7,113 bases of DNA from Streptosporangiaceae bacterium (lineage in GTDB: Bacteria > Actinomycetota > Actinomycetes > Streptosporangiales > Streptosporangiaceae). Position numbers and translations under genes: made by a program. Shown piece by piece: positions 1-5,937 of the stretch. The notes beneath the pieces were generated by a model. It was not told the origin of the DNA. It ran no database searches and worked only from the letters and a program-made list of their open reading frames with translations. The first letter of the stretch is position 1. Each line of letters starts with the position of its first letter. The stretch lies in assembly GCA_030039095.1 (NCBI GenBank), contig JASHQP010000072.1, positions 1 through 7,113 of the forward strand. The letters run 5' to 3'.

Positions 1-1190
1 CGGGCTGCTGACCAGCACCGGCGGCATCCCGGTCGCGATTGAGGTCTTCCAGGGCAACACCGGCGACCCCGCCACCGTGGCTGCCCAGGTGACCAAGGTC
101 AAGGACCGGTTCGGGCTCACCAGGGTGGTGCTGGTCGGGGACCGGGGCATGCTGACCGCCGCCCGCCTGCGCGAGGACGTCGCCCCCGCTCACCTGGACT
201 GGATCACCGCGCTGCGCGCCCCGCAGGTCAAGAAGCTGGCCCGGGACGGGGACCTGCAGCTGACCCTGTTCGATGCTCAGGACCTGGCCGAGATTACCTC
301 CCCGGACTTCCCCGGCGAGCGGCTGGTAGCCTGCATGAACCCGTTCCTGGAAGCCGAACGGGCCCGCAAGCGCGAAAGCCTGCTGGCCGCCACCGAAGCC
401 GGCCTGGCCAAGATCGCCGCGGCCTGCACGCGGGCACGGCGGCCGCTGCGCGGCACGGACAAGATCGCCGTGCGCGCCGACCGGGTCCTGAAACGGCGCA
501 AGGTCGCCAAGCACTTCACCGTCGAGATCACCGACGACGGCATCACCTACGCCCGCGACCAGGACTCCATCGCCGCCGAGGCCAGGCTCGACGGCATCTA
601 CGTGCTGCGCACCAGCGTCCAGGCAACTGACCTGGACAGCAGCGAGATCGTCTCCTCCTACAAGGCCCTGGCCCAGGTCGAGCGGGCCTTCCGTGCCTTC
701 AGCACCGACCTCGACATCCGCCCGATCCGGCACCGCACCGCAGACCGCGTCCGGGCCCACGTGTTCTTGCGGATGCTGTCGTACTACATCAGCTGGCACA
801 TGCAGGCCCGCCTCGCACCGCTACTGTTCACCGACGACGACAAGCCCACCGCCCAGGCCGCCCGGCCCAGCCCGGTCGCCCCCGCCATCCGCTCCCCCCG
901 CGCCCTGGCCAAGGCCGCCACCAAGCAGACCCCCGGCGACCAGCCGGTACACAGCTTCGCCACCCTCCTCGCCGACCTGGCCACGATCTGCCTCAACACC
1001 ATCGCCCCCGCCGACCCCGCCCTGCCCGGCTTCCGGCTCGTCACCACCCCGACCACCCTTCAGCGGCACGCCTTCGAGCTACTCGGCGTCAGCCACCGCC
1101 TCGGGGTCGCGTAGTCAGCAACCCGCCCCACGTATCACCAAAGCCCAGGTAAACGGCCCAACGCGCGGATCACCGAGGGGAACTACGGAC
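1..1190 (+). mobile_element. Right-hand part of an IS1634/IS4-type insertion sequence (left end outside window)
   Basis: The element is identified by its transposase gene, which enters the window already open and ends at 1114. The right boundary is not certain. It must lie between the transposase stop and the permease stop codon at 1209, in a 94-base stretch with no other gene. The segment around 1176-1190, reading GGGGAACTACGGAC, is a candidate for the terminal inverted repeat. The matching left repeat and the target duplication are outside the window, so this cannot be confirmed here. Confidence 0.55.
2..1114 (+). CDS. IS1634/IS4-type DDE transposase, 3' part (5' end outside window)
   Basis: This enzyme cuts and joins DNA at the ends of its own insertion sequence through an RNase H-like DDE active site. 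The reading frame is open from base 2, before the first internal GTG at 77, so the gene starts left of the window. The text beginning GLLTSTGGIPVAIEVFQGNT matches the usual region between the first and second catalytic aspartates of this family. The second Asp is in the GDRGM motif (Asp codon at 140-142). The catalytic Glu is in the YKALAQVERAFRAF motif (Glu codon at 680-682), the C-terminal Y/R-E signature of IS4-like transposases. A typical helical tail follows, rich in Leu and His. The first catalytic Asp lies outside the window. There is no frameshift or stop in the visible part, so the element may still be active. Assignment to the IS1634 subgroup rests on overall resemblance and is less certain than the DDE call. 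Confidence 0.85.
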   Translation, partial: GLLTSTGGIPVAIEVFQGNTGDPATVAAQVTKVKDRFGLTRVVLVGDRGMLTAARLREDVAPAHLDWITALRAPQVKKLARDGDLQLTLFDAQDLAEITSPDFPGERLVACMNPFLEAERARKRESLLAATEAGLAKIAAACTRARRPLRGTDKIAVRADRVLKRRKVAKHFTVEITDDGITYARDQDSIAAEARLDGIYVLRTSVQATDLDSSEIVSSYKALAQVERAFRAFSTDLDIRPIRHRTADRVRAHVFLRMLSYYISWHMQARLAPLLFTDDDKPTAQAARPSPVAPAIRSPRALAKAATKQTPGDQPVHSFATLLADLATICLNTIAPADPALPGFRLVTTPTTLQRHAFELLGVSHRLGVA

Positions 1191-1198
1191 TAGCAGAA

Positions 1199-1212
1199 CT
1201 GAGCCGTCTCAG
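1199..1212. terminator. Short inverted repeat between the convergent transposase and permease genes
   Basis: CTGAG-CCGT-CTCAG forms a perfect 5-bp stem with a 4-base loop and overlaps the stop codon of the minus-strand permease. Read on the minus strand, the stem is followed by TTCT, a poor U-tract. It sits where two convergent genes end, so a weak bidirectional terminator is possible. The stem is short and the call is tentative. Confidence 0.3.
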
Positions 1213-2693
1213 CTTGCCGGGGCAGCGGGGGAGTCGTCGTCGACCACGATGCGGCCGGCTCTGCTGAGGTCGTCCGGGCGCTTTGCCCGCAGGTACAGCA
1301 CGATCCCGCCGCCCACTGCGAGCCATGCCAGCACCAGGTAGGGGATGAGGTTAAACGGGTAAGCAGGGACCGGCCAGAGCAGGCCGTTCTTGATCAACAG
1401 CGGAAGGAGCAGGATCAGCACCGCTACTACCGGCACGATCGCATGGCGGACAACGGAGAACTCTGACCGGTACTGGCGCCGGAAGAACGGGATCACCCCG
1501 ACGCTGACCATGATGTACACGACGATCGCGCCGAGCGAGATGATGCTGCCCATGTAGCCCCAGACCTCACTGGGCGACCAGATGAACGCGGCAAGCACCC
1601 CGGCCAGCCCTCCTCCGATCACGACCACCATCGAGGCGACGACCGGCGTCTGAGTTCTCGAGCTGACGTCGCTGAGGGCCCGCGGCAGGACCCGGTTGCG
1701 GCCCATGGCGAAGAGCATCCGCGCACTGGCGTTGACGCTCGCGATTGTTCCCGCAAGCAGGCCCACGGCCACCAGGGTGCCCAGCAGGTCGGCCAGCCAG
1801 GACCCGGCGTAATGCTGAGCCAGGGTGATGAAGGGTGAGGCGGAGGCTGAGTAGCTGGCCAGACGGTTGCTGCCCCACCCGACGGTCGCCGCGTAGGAGT
1901 TGAACGTGTAGAAGATGCCGAGAACGACAATCGCGCCGATCAGCGCCCGCGGCACGCGTCTCTTGGCGTTGGTGGTCTCCTCGCCGAGGGTGGCGGCGCC
2001 CTCGAAGCCCTGGAACGACAGGATGCCGAAGATCATGGCTACGGCGAAGCCGCCGAGGGACGGGGCGGAATGTGGCGAGAAGGCAGCGGGAGCCTGCGCG
2101 TGCGGGCTTTTGAACAGCATGTAGACGCCGAAGGCCGTAACCAGCAGGAGTTCGAGCACGACGAAGAAACCGCCGACCCTGAGCGAGTCGCTGATGCCCA
2201 GAATGGCCAGCGTCCCGACGAACGCCAGCAGGACCAGCGCGGGAATGACCCAGGAGATCTGCACTCCGGCCATGTTCTGGACCAGTGTGCTGACGGTTAG
2301 CCCGAAGTAGGGGGCGAGGATCACCGGGCTGCTGATGAAGACCAGCAGCGTCATCCAGGCGGCGAGGAAGCCGGCCTTCGTGCCCAGTCCGTGAGACACG
2401 AACGTGTAGGCGTAGCCGCTCGTTGGCAGCTTGCTCGAGAACGCGGCGACGTTGAACGCTACGAAGCCGATCGCAATCGCCGAGGTGATGAACGCAGCGG
2501 TCATGGCCACGCCGGCGTTGGCGGCCACGAACGGCGAGTTAAAGAAGATGCTGGTCGAGGGCGCAGCGAAGGCCGCGGCCATGACACCCACGGACAGGCC
2601 GCCGATCGCACCAGCCCGCAGGCGGCCCCGAGAGCGCCGATCCGGCCTGGCTTCCGCAGTAGAGCGAGGTGGCTGATGATCTGACTGGGTCAT
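1209..2693 (-). CDS. APC-superfamily amino acid/polyamine-type permease
   Basis: This is a 494-residue integral membrane transporter of the amino acid-polyamine-organocation superfamily, probably a secondary importer of an amino acid, amine or related compound. About 12 hydrophobic helices start near residue 28, after a charged N-terminus. Family landmarks are visible: the glycine-rich first helix (GGLSVGV, 31-37), LPTSGYAY (89-96), GFEGAATLGEE (229-239) followed by VPRA (247-250), and SARMLFAMGRNRVLP (323-337). The start at 2693 is chosen because GGGAG lies 8 bases before the ATG. An in-frame ATG at 2726 would add 11 residues but has no ribosome binding site. The gene lies downstream of yhfZ on the same strand, 157 bases away, with its own promoter carrying an element shared with the yhf operon promoter. 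The substrate cannot be read from the sequence, and E. coli yhf clusters lack this gene as far as I recall. Confidence 0.88.
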   Translation of the reverse strand: MTQSDHQPPRSTAEARPDRRSRGRLRAGAIGGLSVGVMAAAFAAPSTSIFFNSPFVAANAGVAMTAAFITSAIAIGFVAFNVAAFSSKLPTSGYAYTFVSHGLGTKAGFLAAWMTLLVFISSPVILAPYFGLTVSTLVQNMAGVQISWVIPALVLLAFVGTLAILGISDSLRVGGFFVVLELLLVTAFGVYMLFKSPHAQAPAAFSPHSAPSLGGFAVAMIFGILSFQGFEGAATLGEETTNAKRRVPRALIGAIVVLGIFYTFNSYAATVGWGSNRLASYSASASPFITLAQHYAGSWLADLLGTLVAVGLLAGTIASVNASARMLFAMGRNRVLPRALSDVSSRTQTPVVASMVVVIGGGLAGVLAAFIWSPSEVWGYMGSIISLGAIVVYIMVSVGVIPFFRRQYRSEFSVVRHAIVPVVAVLILLLPLLIKNGLLWPVPAYPFNLIPYLVLAWLAVGGGIVLYLRAKRPDDLSRAGRIVVDDDSPAAPAS

Positions 2694-2699
2694 GGAGGA

Positions 2700-2736
2700 C
2701 GCTCCCTTGAGCGGATCGGCCCGCATTGCCTGGGCC
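2700..2736 (-). promoter_or_regulatory. Two small hairpins in the permease mRNA leader, one covering the ribosome binding site
   Basis: On the minus strand the leader holds a GGCCC/GGGCC stem (2718-2736) and then CGCTC-AAGG-GAGCG (2700-2713). In the second hairpin the loop and 3' arm contain GGGAG, the ribosome binding site of the start at 2693. Pairing could limit translation initiation. Both stems are only 5 bp, so the effect is inferred and no known riboswitch class is recognised. Confidence 0.3.
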
Positions 2737-2771
2737 GAGCACTGCCGTCTTCGCCGCCAAGTACGACGCTC

Positions 2772-2799
2772 ACTTTACAGTTATTTGTTAGAAGGTCAA
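2772..2799 (-). promoter_or_regulatory. Predicted sigma-70-type promoter of the permease gene
   Basis: On the minus strand TTGACC (2799-2794, five of six consensus bases) is followed after 16 bases by TAAAGT (2777-2772, four of six). The expected transcript start is near 2765, giving a leader of about 70 bases. The stretch is strikingly AT-rich against the surrounding GC-rich DNA. It contains TTACAGTT (plus strand 2775-2782), which is repeated at the same distance from the -35 box in the yhf operon promoter. Confidence 0.6.
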
Positions 2800-2805
2800 T
2801 AGCTT

Positions 2806-2822
2806 CGCTCAGCGGCCGAGCG
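2806..2822 (-). terminator. Weak hairpin after yhfZ, before the permease promoter
   Basis: CGCTC/GAGCG arms of 5 bp enclose a 7-base loop between the yhfZ stop and the permease -35 box. No U-tract follows on the minus strand, so termination here is doubtful and some readthrough from yhfZ into the permease gene is possible. Confidence 0.2.
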
Positions 2823-2850
2823 GAGGAGCCCCGCAGTCAGGCTGACGTGC

Positions 2851-3846
2851 TCAGTACCGCGCTTGCCGCTGGCCCGCGAGTACCTCGTCCTGGATCGAGA
2901 CGATCTCGGTTACGTCCAGGCTTCGCGTCAGGGCACGGCAGGTCAGCAGGTCGTCAGCGCGGGCGACGATCGCAGCACGCGTGTGGGCGCCCTGTAGCTG
3001 GCGCGCGGCGTGGCTGTGCAGGGGCTGGATGGCGAACTGCGCAGCGCCAACCTCTTCGGAGTTCCAGACCGCGACGTCAATCTCGTGGTGCGCAAGGGCA
3101 TCCAGGATGTGCCCGTAGGGCATGTCGACCATGGCCACCTTGCCCGCGACCTGCTCGATCTCCATCTCGGTGATCAGCATCTGATCCAGCGAGTCTCGGT
3201 CGACACCGACCCGGTCGCCAGCGCGCAGCGCCTTGCGTCTCGGCTCAGCGAAGATGAGGCTGTGCTCGGTGACGAACGTCTGGGCTGGCAGGCTCACGAC
3301 GATGCTCACGGCATCCGACGTGCTGCGCCGGAAGTGGTCGGCGGCGAACACGGAGGTCACGGCGAAGTCCGCGTGACCATCGACGACCGCTTCCAGCCGC
3401 CGCGCCGCGCCGCGCATGTACGAGAGCATGCCGGGGGTGTCGGTCCGGGCCAGCAATTCGAAGAGCGCCGTGGCCAGGCCTTCGTAGCGCTTGGTGTATG
3501 GGAGCGGAAGGCTTCCCATGATGTTCGGCAGGCCTGCCACCGCCCACGCGGTCTTCCAGTCGAGCTGGTCCAGGAACGTGCCCTGGGCGCCGCGGCGCGT
3601 GAGCGTCGCCGCTCCGGCCTCCTCGATCAGCTCGATCGCCTGCTGCACGGTGCCAAAGCCGACACCGTGCTGGTGGGCGAGGCCATCAACACCGGGAATC
3701 CGGTCCCCGGCGTCCAGCAGCATCAGCTCGCGAAGAATGAGCCGTGCCACGAACCCACGCCGGGACAGCAATGGCCTGGCGGCCCCGTCCAGCTCGATGA
3801 CCCCGCGATTTGATCCCGACGCCGGCTGGCGTGCCGTCTGGCTCAC
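2851..3846 (-). CDS. yhfZ: YhfZ-family transcriptional regulator (HTH plus YhfZ C-terminal sensor domain)
   Basis: This is a 331-residue regulator of the yhf gene cluster. A winged helix-turn-helix resembling GntR regulators occupies about residues 30-92 (RIPGVDGLAHQHGVGFGTVQ, then a basic wing TRRGAQGTF). The rest matches the YhfZ C-terminal domain, which looks like a type-2 solute-binding fold and probably senses a small ligand. Landmarks that agree with E. coli YhfZ from memory are LPLPYTKRYEGLA (113-125), YMRGA (143-147), the DFAVTS segment near 160 and the end VLAGQRQARY. The protein is about 30 residues longer than the E. coli form, mostly at the N-terminus. It starts with GTG and has no convincing ribosome binding site. 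The predicted transcript start falls on or next to this GTG, so a leaderless mRNA is likely. It is divergent from yhfY and probably controls itself, the yhf operon and perhaps the permease. Confidence 0.9.
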   Translation of the reverse strand: MSQTARQPASGSNRGVIELDGAARPLLSRRGFVARLILRELMLLDAGDRIPGVDGLAHQHGVGFGTVQQAIELIEEAGAATLTRRGAQGTFLDQLDWKTAWAVAGLPNIMGSLPLPYTKRYEGLATALFELLARTDTPGMLSYMRGAARRLEAVVDGHADFAVTSVFAADHFRRSTSDAVSIVVSLPAQTFVTEHSLIFAEPRRKALRAGDRVGVDRDSLDQMLITEMEIEQVAGKVAMVDMPYGHILDALAHHEIDVAVWNSEEVGAAQFAIQPLHSHAARQLQGAHTRAAIVARADDLLTCRALTRSLDVTEIVSIQDEVLAGQRQARY

Positions 3847-3853
3847 CTAGCCA

Positions 3854-3882
3854 ACTATGGGGCAAGCCGAGTCTCTTGACAA
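3854..3882 (-). promoter_or_regulatory. Predicted yhfZ promoter
   Basis: On the minus strand TTGTCA (3882-3877, five of six consensus bases), a 17-base spacer and CATAGT (3859-3854, four of six) precede the yhfZ GTG. The start codon's G is the eighth base after the -10 box, the usual distance to a transcription start, so the message is probably leaderless. Its -35 box overlaps the -35 box of the plus-strand operon promoter almost completely. Confidence 0.55.
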
Positions 3883-3903
3883 GTTTTCGGAAAACTGTAA
3901 GTT
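3876..3903 (+). promoter_or_regulatory. Predicted promoter of the yhfYUTS(X) operon
   Basis: A perfect TTGACA (3876-3881), a 16-base spacer and TAAGTT (3898-3903) form a sigma-70-type promoter with a strong -35 and a mediocre -10 box. The expected start is near 3910. The palindrome in its spacer suggests control by a bound regulator. It shares its -35 position with the divergent yhfZ promoter. Confidence 0.6.
3882..3896. promoter_or_regulatory. Perfect 15-bp palindrome, candidate YhfZ operator
   Basis: AGTTTTC-G-GAAAACT is a perfect inverted repeat with 7-base arms and a single central base. It fills nearly the whole spacer between the -35 and -10 boxes of the yhfY operon promoter and abuts the -35 box of yhfZ. 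A dimeric helix-turn-helix protein bound here would block or shape both promoters. That YhfZ is the protein is inferred from position. Confidence 0.6.
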
Positions 3904-3909
3904 GCTGCC

Positions 3910-3954
3910 ATGAGCCTTCTAAGGCGCGGCTTCGCTGACCGGCCCCAGCGATAA
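3910..3954 (+). CDS. Possible 14-residue leader peptide
   Basis: An ATG at the predicted transcript start of the yhf operon opens a 14-codon frame (MSLLRRGFADRPQR) that stops 19 bases before the yhfY start. It would be leaderless. The first bases also form an inverted repeat, GCCTT-CT-AAGGC (3914-3925). There are no repeated rare or amino-acid control codons typical of attenuators. It may be chance, and the region may simply be an untranslated leader. Confidence 0.2.
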   Translation: MSLLRRGFADRPQR

Positions 3955-3973
3955 CGACTGCGACGGTGCCTCG

Positions 3974-4327
3974 ATGAAAGCTGCCGAAAAGCTGTGGCTG
4001 CTCACGCAGTCTGGCGTGATCGACGAGGCCGTGCGCTGCGCGGTCGACTCACAGCTCGGCTGGCTGAGGGACGATCTGCTCCTGGACATCGACTCGGACG
4101 GTGTTGGCCAGATGCTCGTGACTCACCTCGCGATGGCAACCAGGCGTGCCCTTCAGGGAGAGTCGATCGATCCGCCGTCGGCCGAGGATCCGGCCGTCAC
4201 CCACGCCGACCGTAGCCTCGCGGCAGCGCTGCTCGAGCGCATCAGCGCCAGCTCGGGTGCCTCCTTCCGGCCAGGCGAGACCGCCTACGTCGCCGCGTAC
4301 CTGTCCGCCGCGAAGAGCGCGTCATGA
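3974..4327 (+). CDS. yhfY: YhfY-like PRD-domain protein
   Basis: This 117-residue soluble helical protein is the size of E. coli YhfY, a single stand-alone PRD (the phosphorylatable regulation domain of PTS-controlled antiterminators and activators). The segment MLVTHLAMATRR (47-58) carries the PRD-type histidine, His51, followed by Arg57/Arg58. The N-terminal helix reads like the start of a PRD (AEKLWLLTQSGVIDEAV, 4-20). No DNA- or RNA-binding domain and no second PRD is present, so it probably acts by protein contact or phosphorylation. No other in-frame ATG or GTG lies between the upstream stop at 3920-3922 and the ATG at 3974. The ribosome binding site is weak (GACGG, 7 bases away). Its stop overlaps the yhfU start by ATGA. 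Its role in the yhf cluster is unknown. Confidence 0.8.
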   Translation: MKAAEKLWLLTQSGVIDEAVRCAVDSQLGWLRDDLLLDIDSDGVGQMLVTHLAMATRRALQGESIDPPSAEDPAVTHADRSLAAALLERISASSGASFRPGETAYVAAYLSAAKSAS

Positions 4328-4689
4328 CCTCCGTGGTGATCACCGGAATGGCACGCGATCGTGCTGCGGCGCTTGCCACAGATGCGGCGGCGGGCCGCAT
4401 CGAGGTGCTGTCCGATTCCGACTACGAGGGCGCAATCGCGGTCCAGAGCGGTCAGGTCGATTACTACATCGGCATCTGCCAGAGCGGCGCTGGAGGAGCC
4501 CTCGCCCTGGCCATCGGCCTGATCGGAAGCAAGCGCGCCAGGACTGTTGCCCCGGCTGGCAGAGTGGCAGACGGCGATCTGATCGCTAAGGCGCTCGCTG
4601 ACGGGATCGTCGCCTTCGGCGTCTCGGTGGACCACGTCGACAAGGCGGTGCCGGCCATCGTCCGCGGCATTCTCGATCACCGCGCGTGA
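4324..4689 (+). CDS. yhfU: YhfU-family protein (DUF2620)
   Basis: This is a 121-residue soluble alpha/beta protein of the DUF2620 family (E. coli YhfU is 117 residues). The match runs the full length: a beta strand at the start (SVVITGMARD, 3-12), the core SGQVDYYIGICQSGAGGALA (42-61), and the end IAKALADGIVAFGVSVDHVD. E. coli YhfU, from memory, has DYYIGACNTGAGAAL at the core, so the Cys52 and the glycine-rich turn are conserved. Biochemical function is not established. Its size and its place just before a multi-pass membrane protein resemble a PTS EIIB component, but the Cys position is not that of a classic EIIB. It overlaps yhfY by 4 bases and yhfT by 4 bases, so translation is probably coupled. 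Confidence 0.9.
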   Translation: MTSVVITGMARDRAAALATDAAAGRIEVLSDSDYEGAIAVQSGQVDYYIGICQSGAGGALALAIGLIGSKRARTVAPAGRVADGDLIAKALADGIVAFGVSVDHVDKAVPAIVRGILDHRA

Positions 4690-5936
4690 ACGACTACACG
4701 GCAGCGGCGTGCTTCGCTGGAATCGGCCTGCTGACCGCCATCGTCGTGCGCCGAGGGGTCTCCGCCTACCACGACGCCGTCAGGCCCCTGCTGCCGGAGT
4801 ACCGAAGGGGCGACATCGGCGGGCCTGAGCTGTCACGCCAGGCCTGGTCGGTCAGCGCAGGCTTCATCAGCTGGTTCGCGGTGCCGTTCACCATCGTCAC
4901 CGGGATAGCCACCAGTCACGTCGCGTTCCTGCCGGCCGAGGTGCTCGGCCTGCGCTGGCGAAGCCGCGCTGTTTCCGCTGCCGCTGGCGCGGCCGCAGGG
5001 CTCGGAGCATTCGGCCTCGCAGCAGCGGTCCGCGCGGTGTATCCGCACCTGCCACCCCAGGTGATGTCCAGCCTGCCGGTGATCGCGGCGCCGGTCTGGC
5101 ACACCATCTTCCTTTTTCCCGTCGCTGCCGCCTACTTCCAGTGGGGCATGCGGGTCGCGGTCGCGGTCGGCGTGCCGGTCATCGCCGTCGTCGCCGCGGG
5201 CAGGCATCTGGGCCCGTTGCCGGGCGGCCTTTCTCCCGGCGGCCTGGCTCTGCTGCTCGGTACCGTCGTCATCGCCGCGTCCGCACTGCGGCGACGCCGC
5301 ACGGGGTCTGCGGCGGTCCCGCGGTTTCTCGTCGACAACGTGCGGGCCCTCCGGCGCAGCGCCCTGCTGCCGCTTTGCGTCATCGGTGGCTTGTGCGGCG
5401 CCCTGGCGCAGGCGCGCTGGCTGGCGGGCGAGCCCGCAGCCGTGCTCCTCGTGGGCAGCGGGCACATGTGGGATGCGGCCGCTGTCGGCATCTTCTCGGC
5501 CGCCGCGTTCGCTCCGATGGTCACCCGGTCGGCCGCGACGAGCGGCGCCTATAGCACCCAGGGCTTCCCGGACTGGGTGCTGAGTGCGGGCATGATCAGC
5601 GGCACTCCGCTCATCGGTGCTGTCGCCGGCGCCGCCGTGCTGGGCGCCGAGGTGCTGGCGGCGCCCTGGCTGCTGGCGGTTTTGCATGTTTTCCCGGAGC
5701 TCGCCGAGCTGGGGTCGTCCATGCGGCAGGGCATGGCCGCGGTGCTCGACATCGCGGTCCTGGCCGGCAGCGTCCTGGCGGCCAGTCACATGCTGCCTGC
5801 CGCCGGCGCCGCGATCGTCGTGGCGCTGTTCGTCTGGAATGAAGCATCGCAGCGGCGGCTGATGCCGGTAGCCGTCGGACCGGTTGGCGTGGCGGCCGTC
5901 GCGATCGTGACGCTCCTGACAGCCAGGGGAGGATGA
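4686..5936 (+). CDS. yhfT: YhfT-family multi-pass membrane protein, putative transporter
   Basis: This 416-residue integral membrane protein has roughly 10-12 hydrophobic helices spread over its whole length. It belongs to the YhfT family (E. coli form about 434 residues). The clearest signature follows the first helix, SAYHDAVRPLLPEYRRGDI (26-44), corresponding to the AAVFHDGIRP region of E. coli YhfT. Other agreements are FLPAEVLGL near residue 80, the FPVAAAYFQWG helix, and FVWNEASQR near the C-terminus. It starts with GTG inside the yhfU stop (GTGA overlap). Fixed pairing with YhfU and a PRD protein suggests import of the compound processed by YhfS and YhfX. The substrate is unknown, and the transport role is inferred from topology and context. 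A 400-residue frame on the opposite strand is a composition artefact. Confidence 0.9.
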   Translation: MNDYTAAACFAGIGLLTAIVVRRGVSAYHDAVRPLLPEYRRGDIGGPELSRQAWSVSAGFISWFAVPFTIVTGIATSHVAFLPAEVLGLRWRSRAVSAAAGAAAGLGAFGLAAAVRAVYPHLPPQVMSSLPVIAAPVWHTIFLFPVAAAYFQWGMRVAVAVGVPVIAVVAAGRHLGPLPGGLSPGGLALLLGTVVIAASALRRRRTGSAAVPRFLVDNVRALRRSALLPLCVIGGLCGALAQARWLAGEPAAVLLVGSGHMWDAAAVGIFSAAAFAPMVTRSAATSGAYSTQGFPDWVLSAGMISGTPLIGAVAGAAVLGAEVLAAPWLLAVLHVFPELAELGSSMRQGMAAVLDIAVLAGSVLAASHMLPAAGAAIVVALFVWNEASQRRLMPVAVGPVGVAAVAIVTLLTARGG

Positions 5937-5937
5937 C

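Noticed and set aside
693..1193. 166-residue Pro/Ser-rich frame inside the transposase
   Set aside because: It overlaps the transposase in another frame, including the catalytic Glu region, and its proline/serine repeats reflect base composition.
2694..2726. Upstream start of the permease at 2726
   Set aside because: There is no ribosome binding site before that ATG. The ATG at 2693 has GGGAG at good spacing, and the extra 11 residues are not membrane-related.
3010..3813. 267-residue open frame on the plus strand opposite yhfZ
   Set aside because: YhfZ on the other strand matches its family over the full length and has a promoter. The antisense frame has no ribosome binding site or known motif.
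3898..3973. Riboswitch or attenuator before yhfY
   Set aside because: The leader is only about 64 bases, with one small inverted repeat, no terminator with a U-tract and no pattern of a known riboswitch class.
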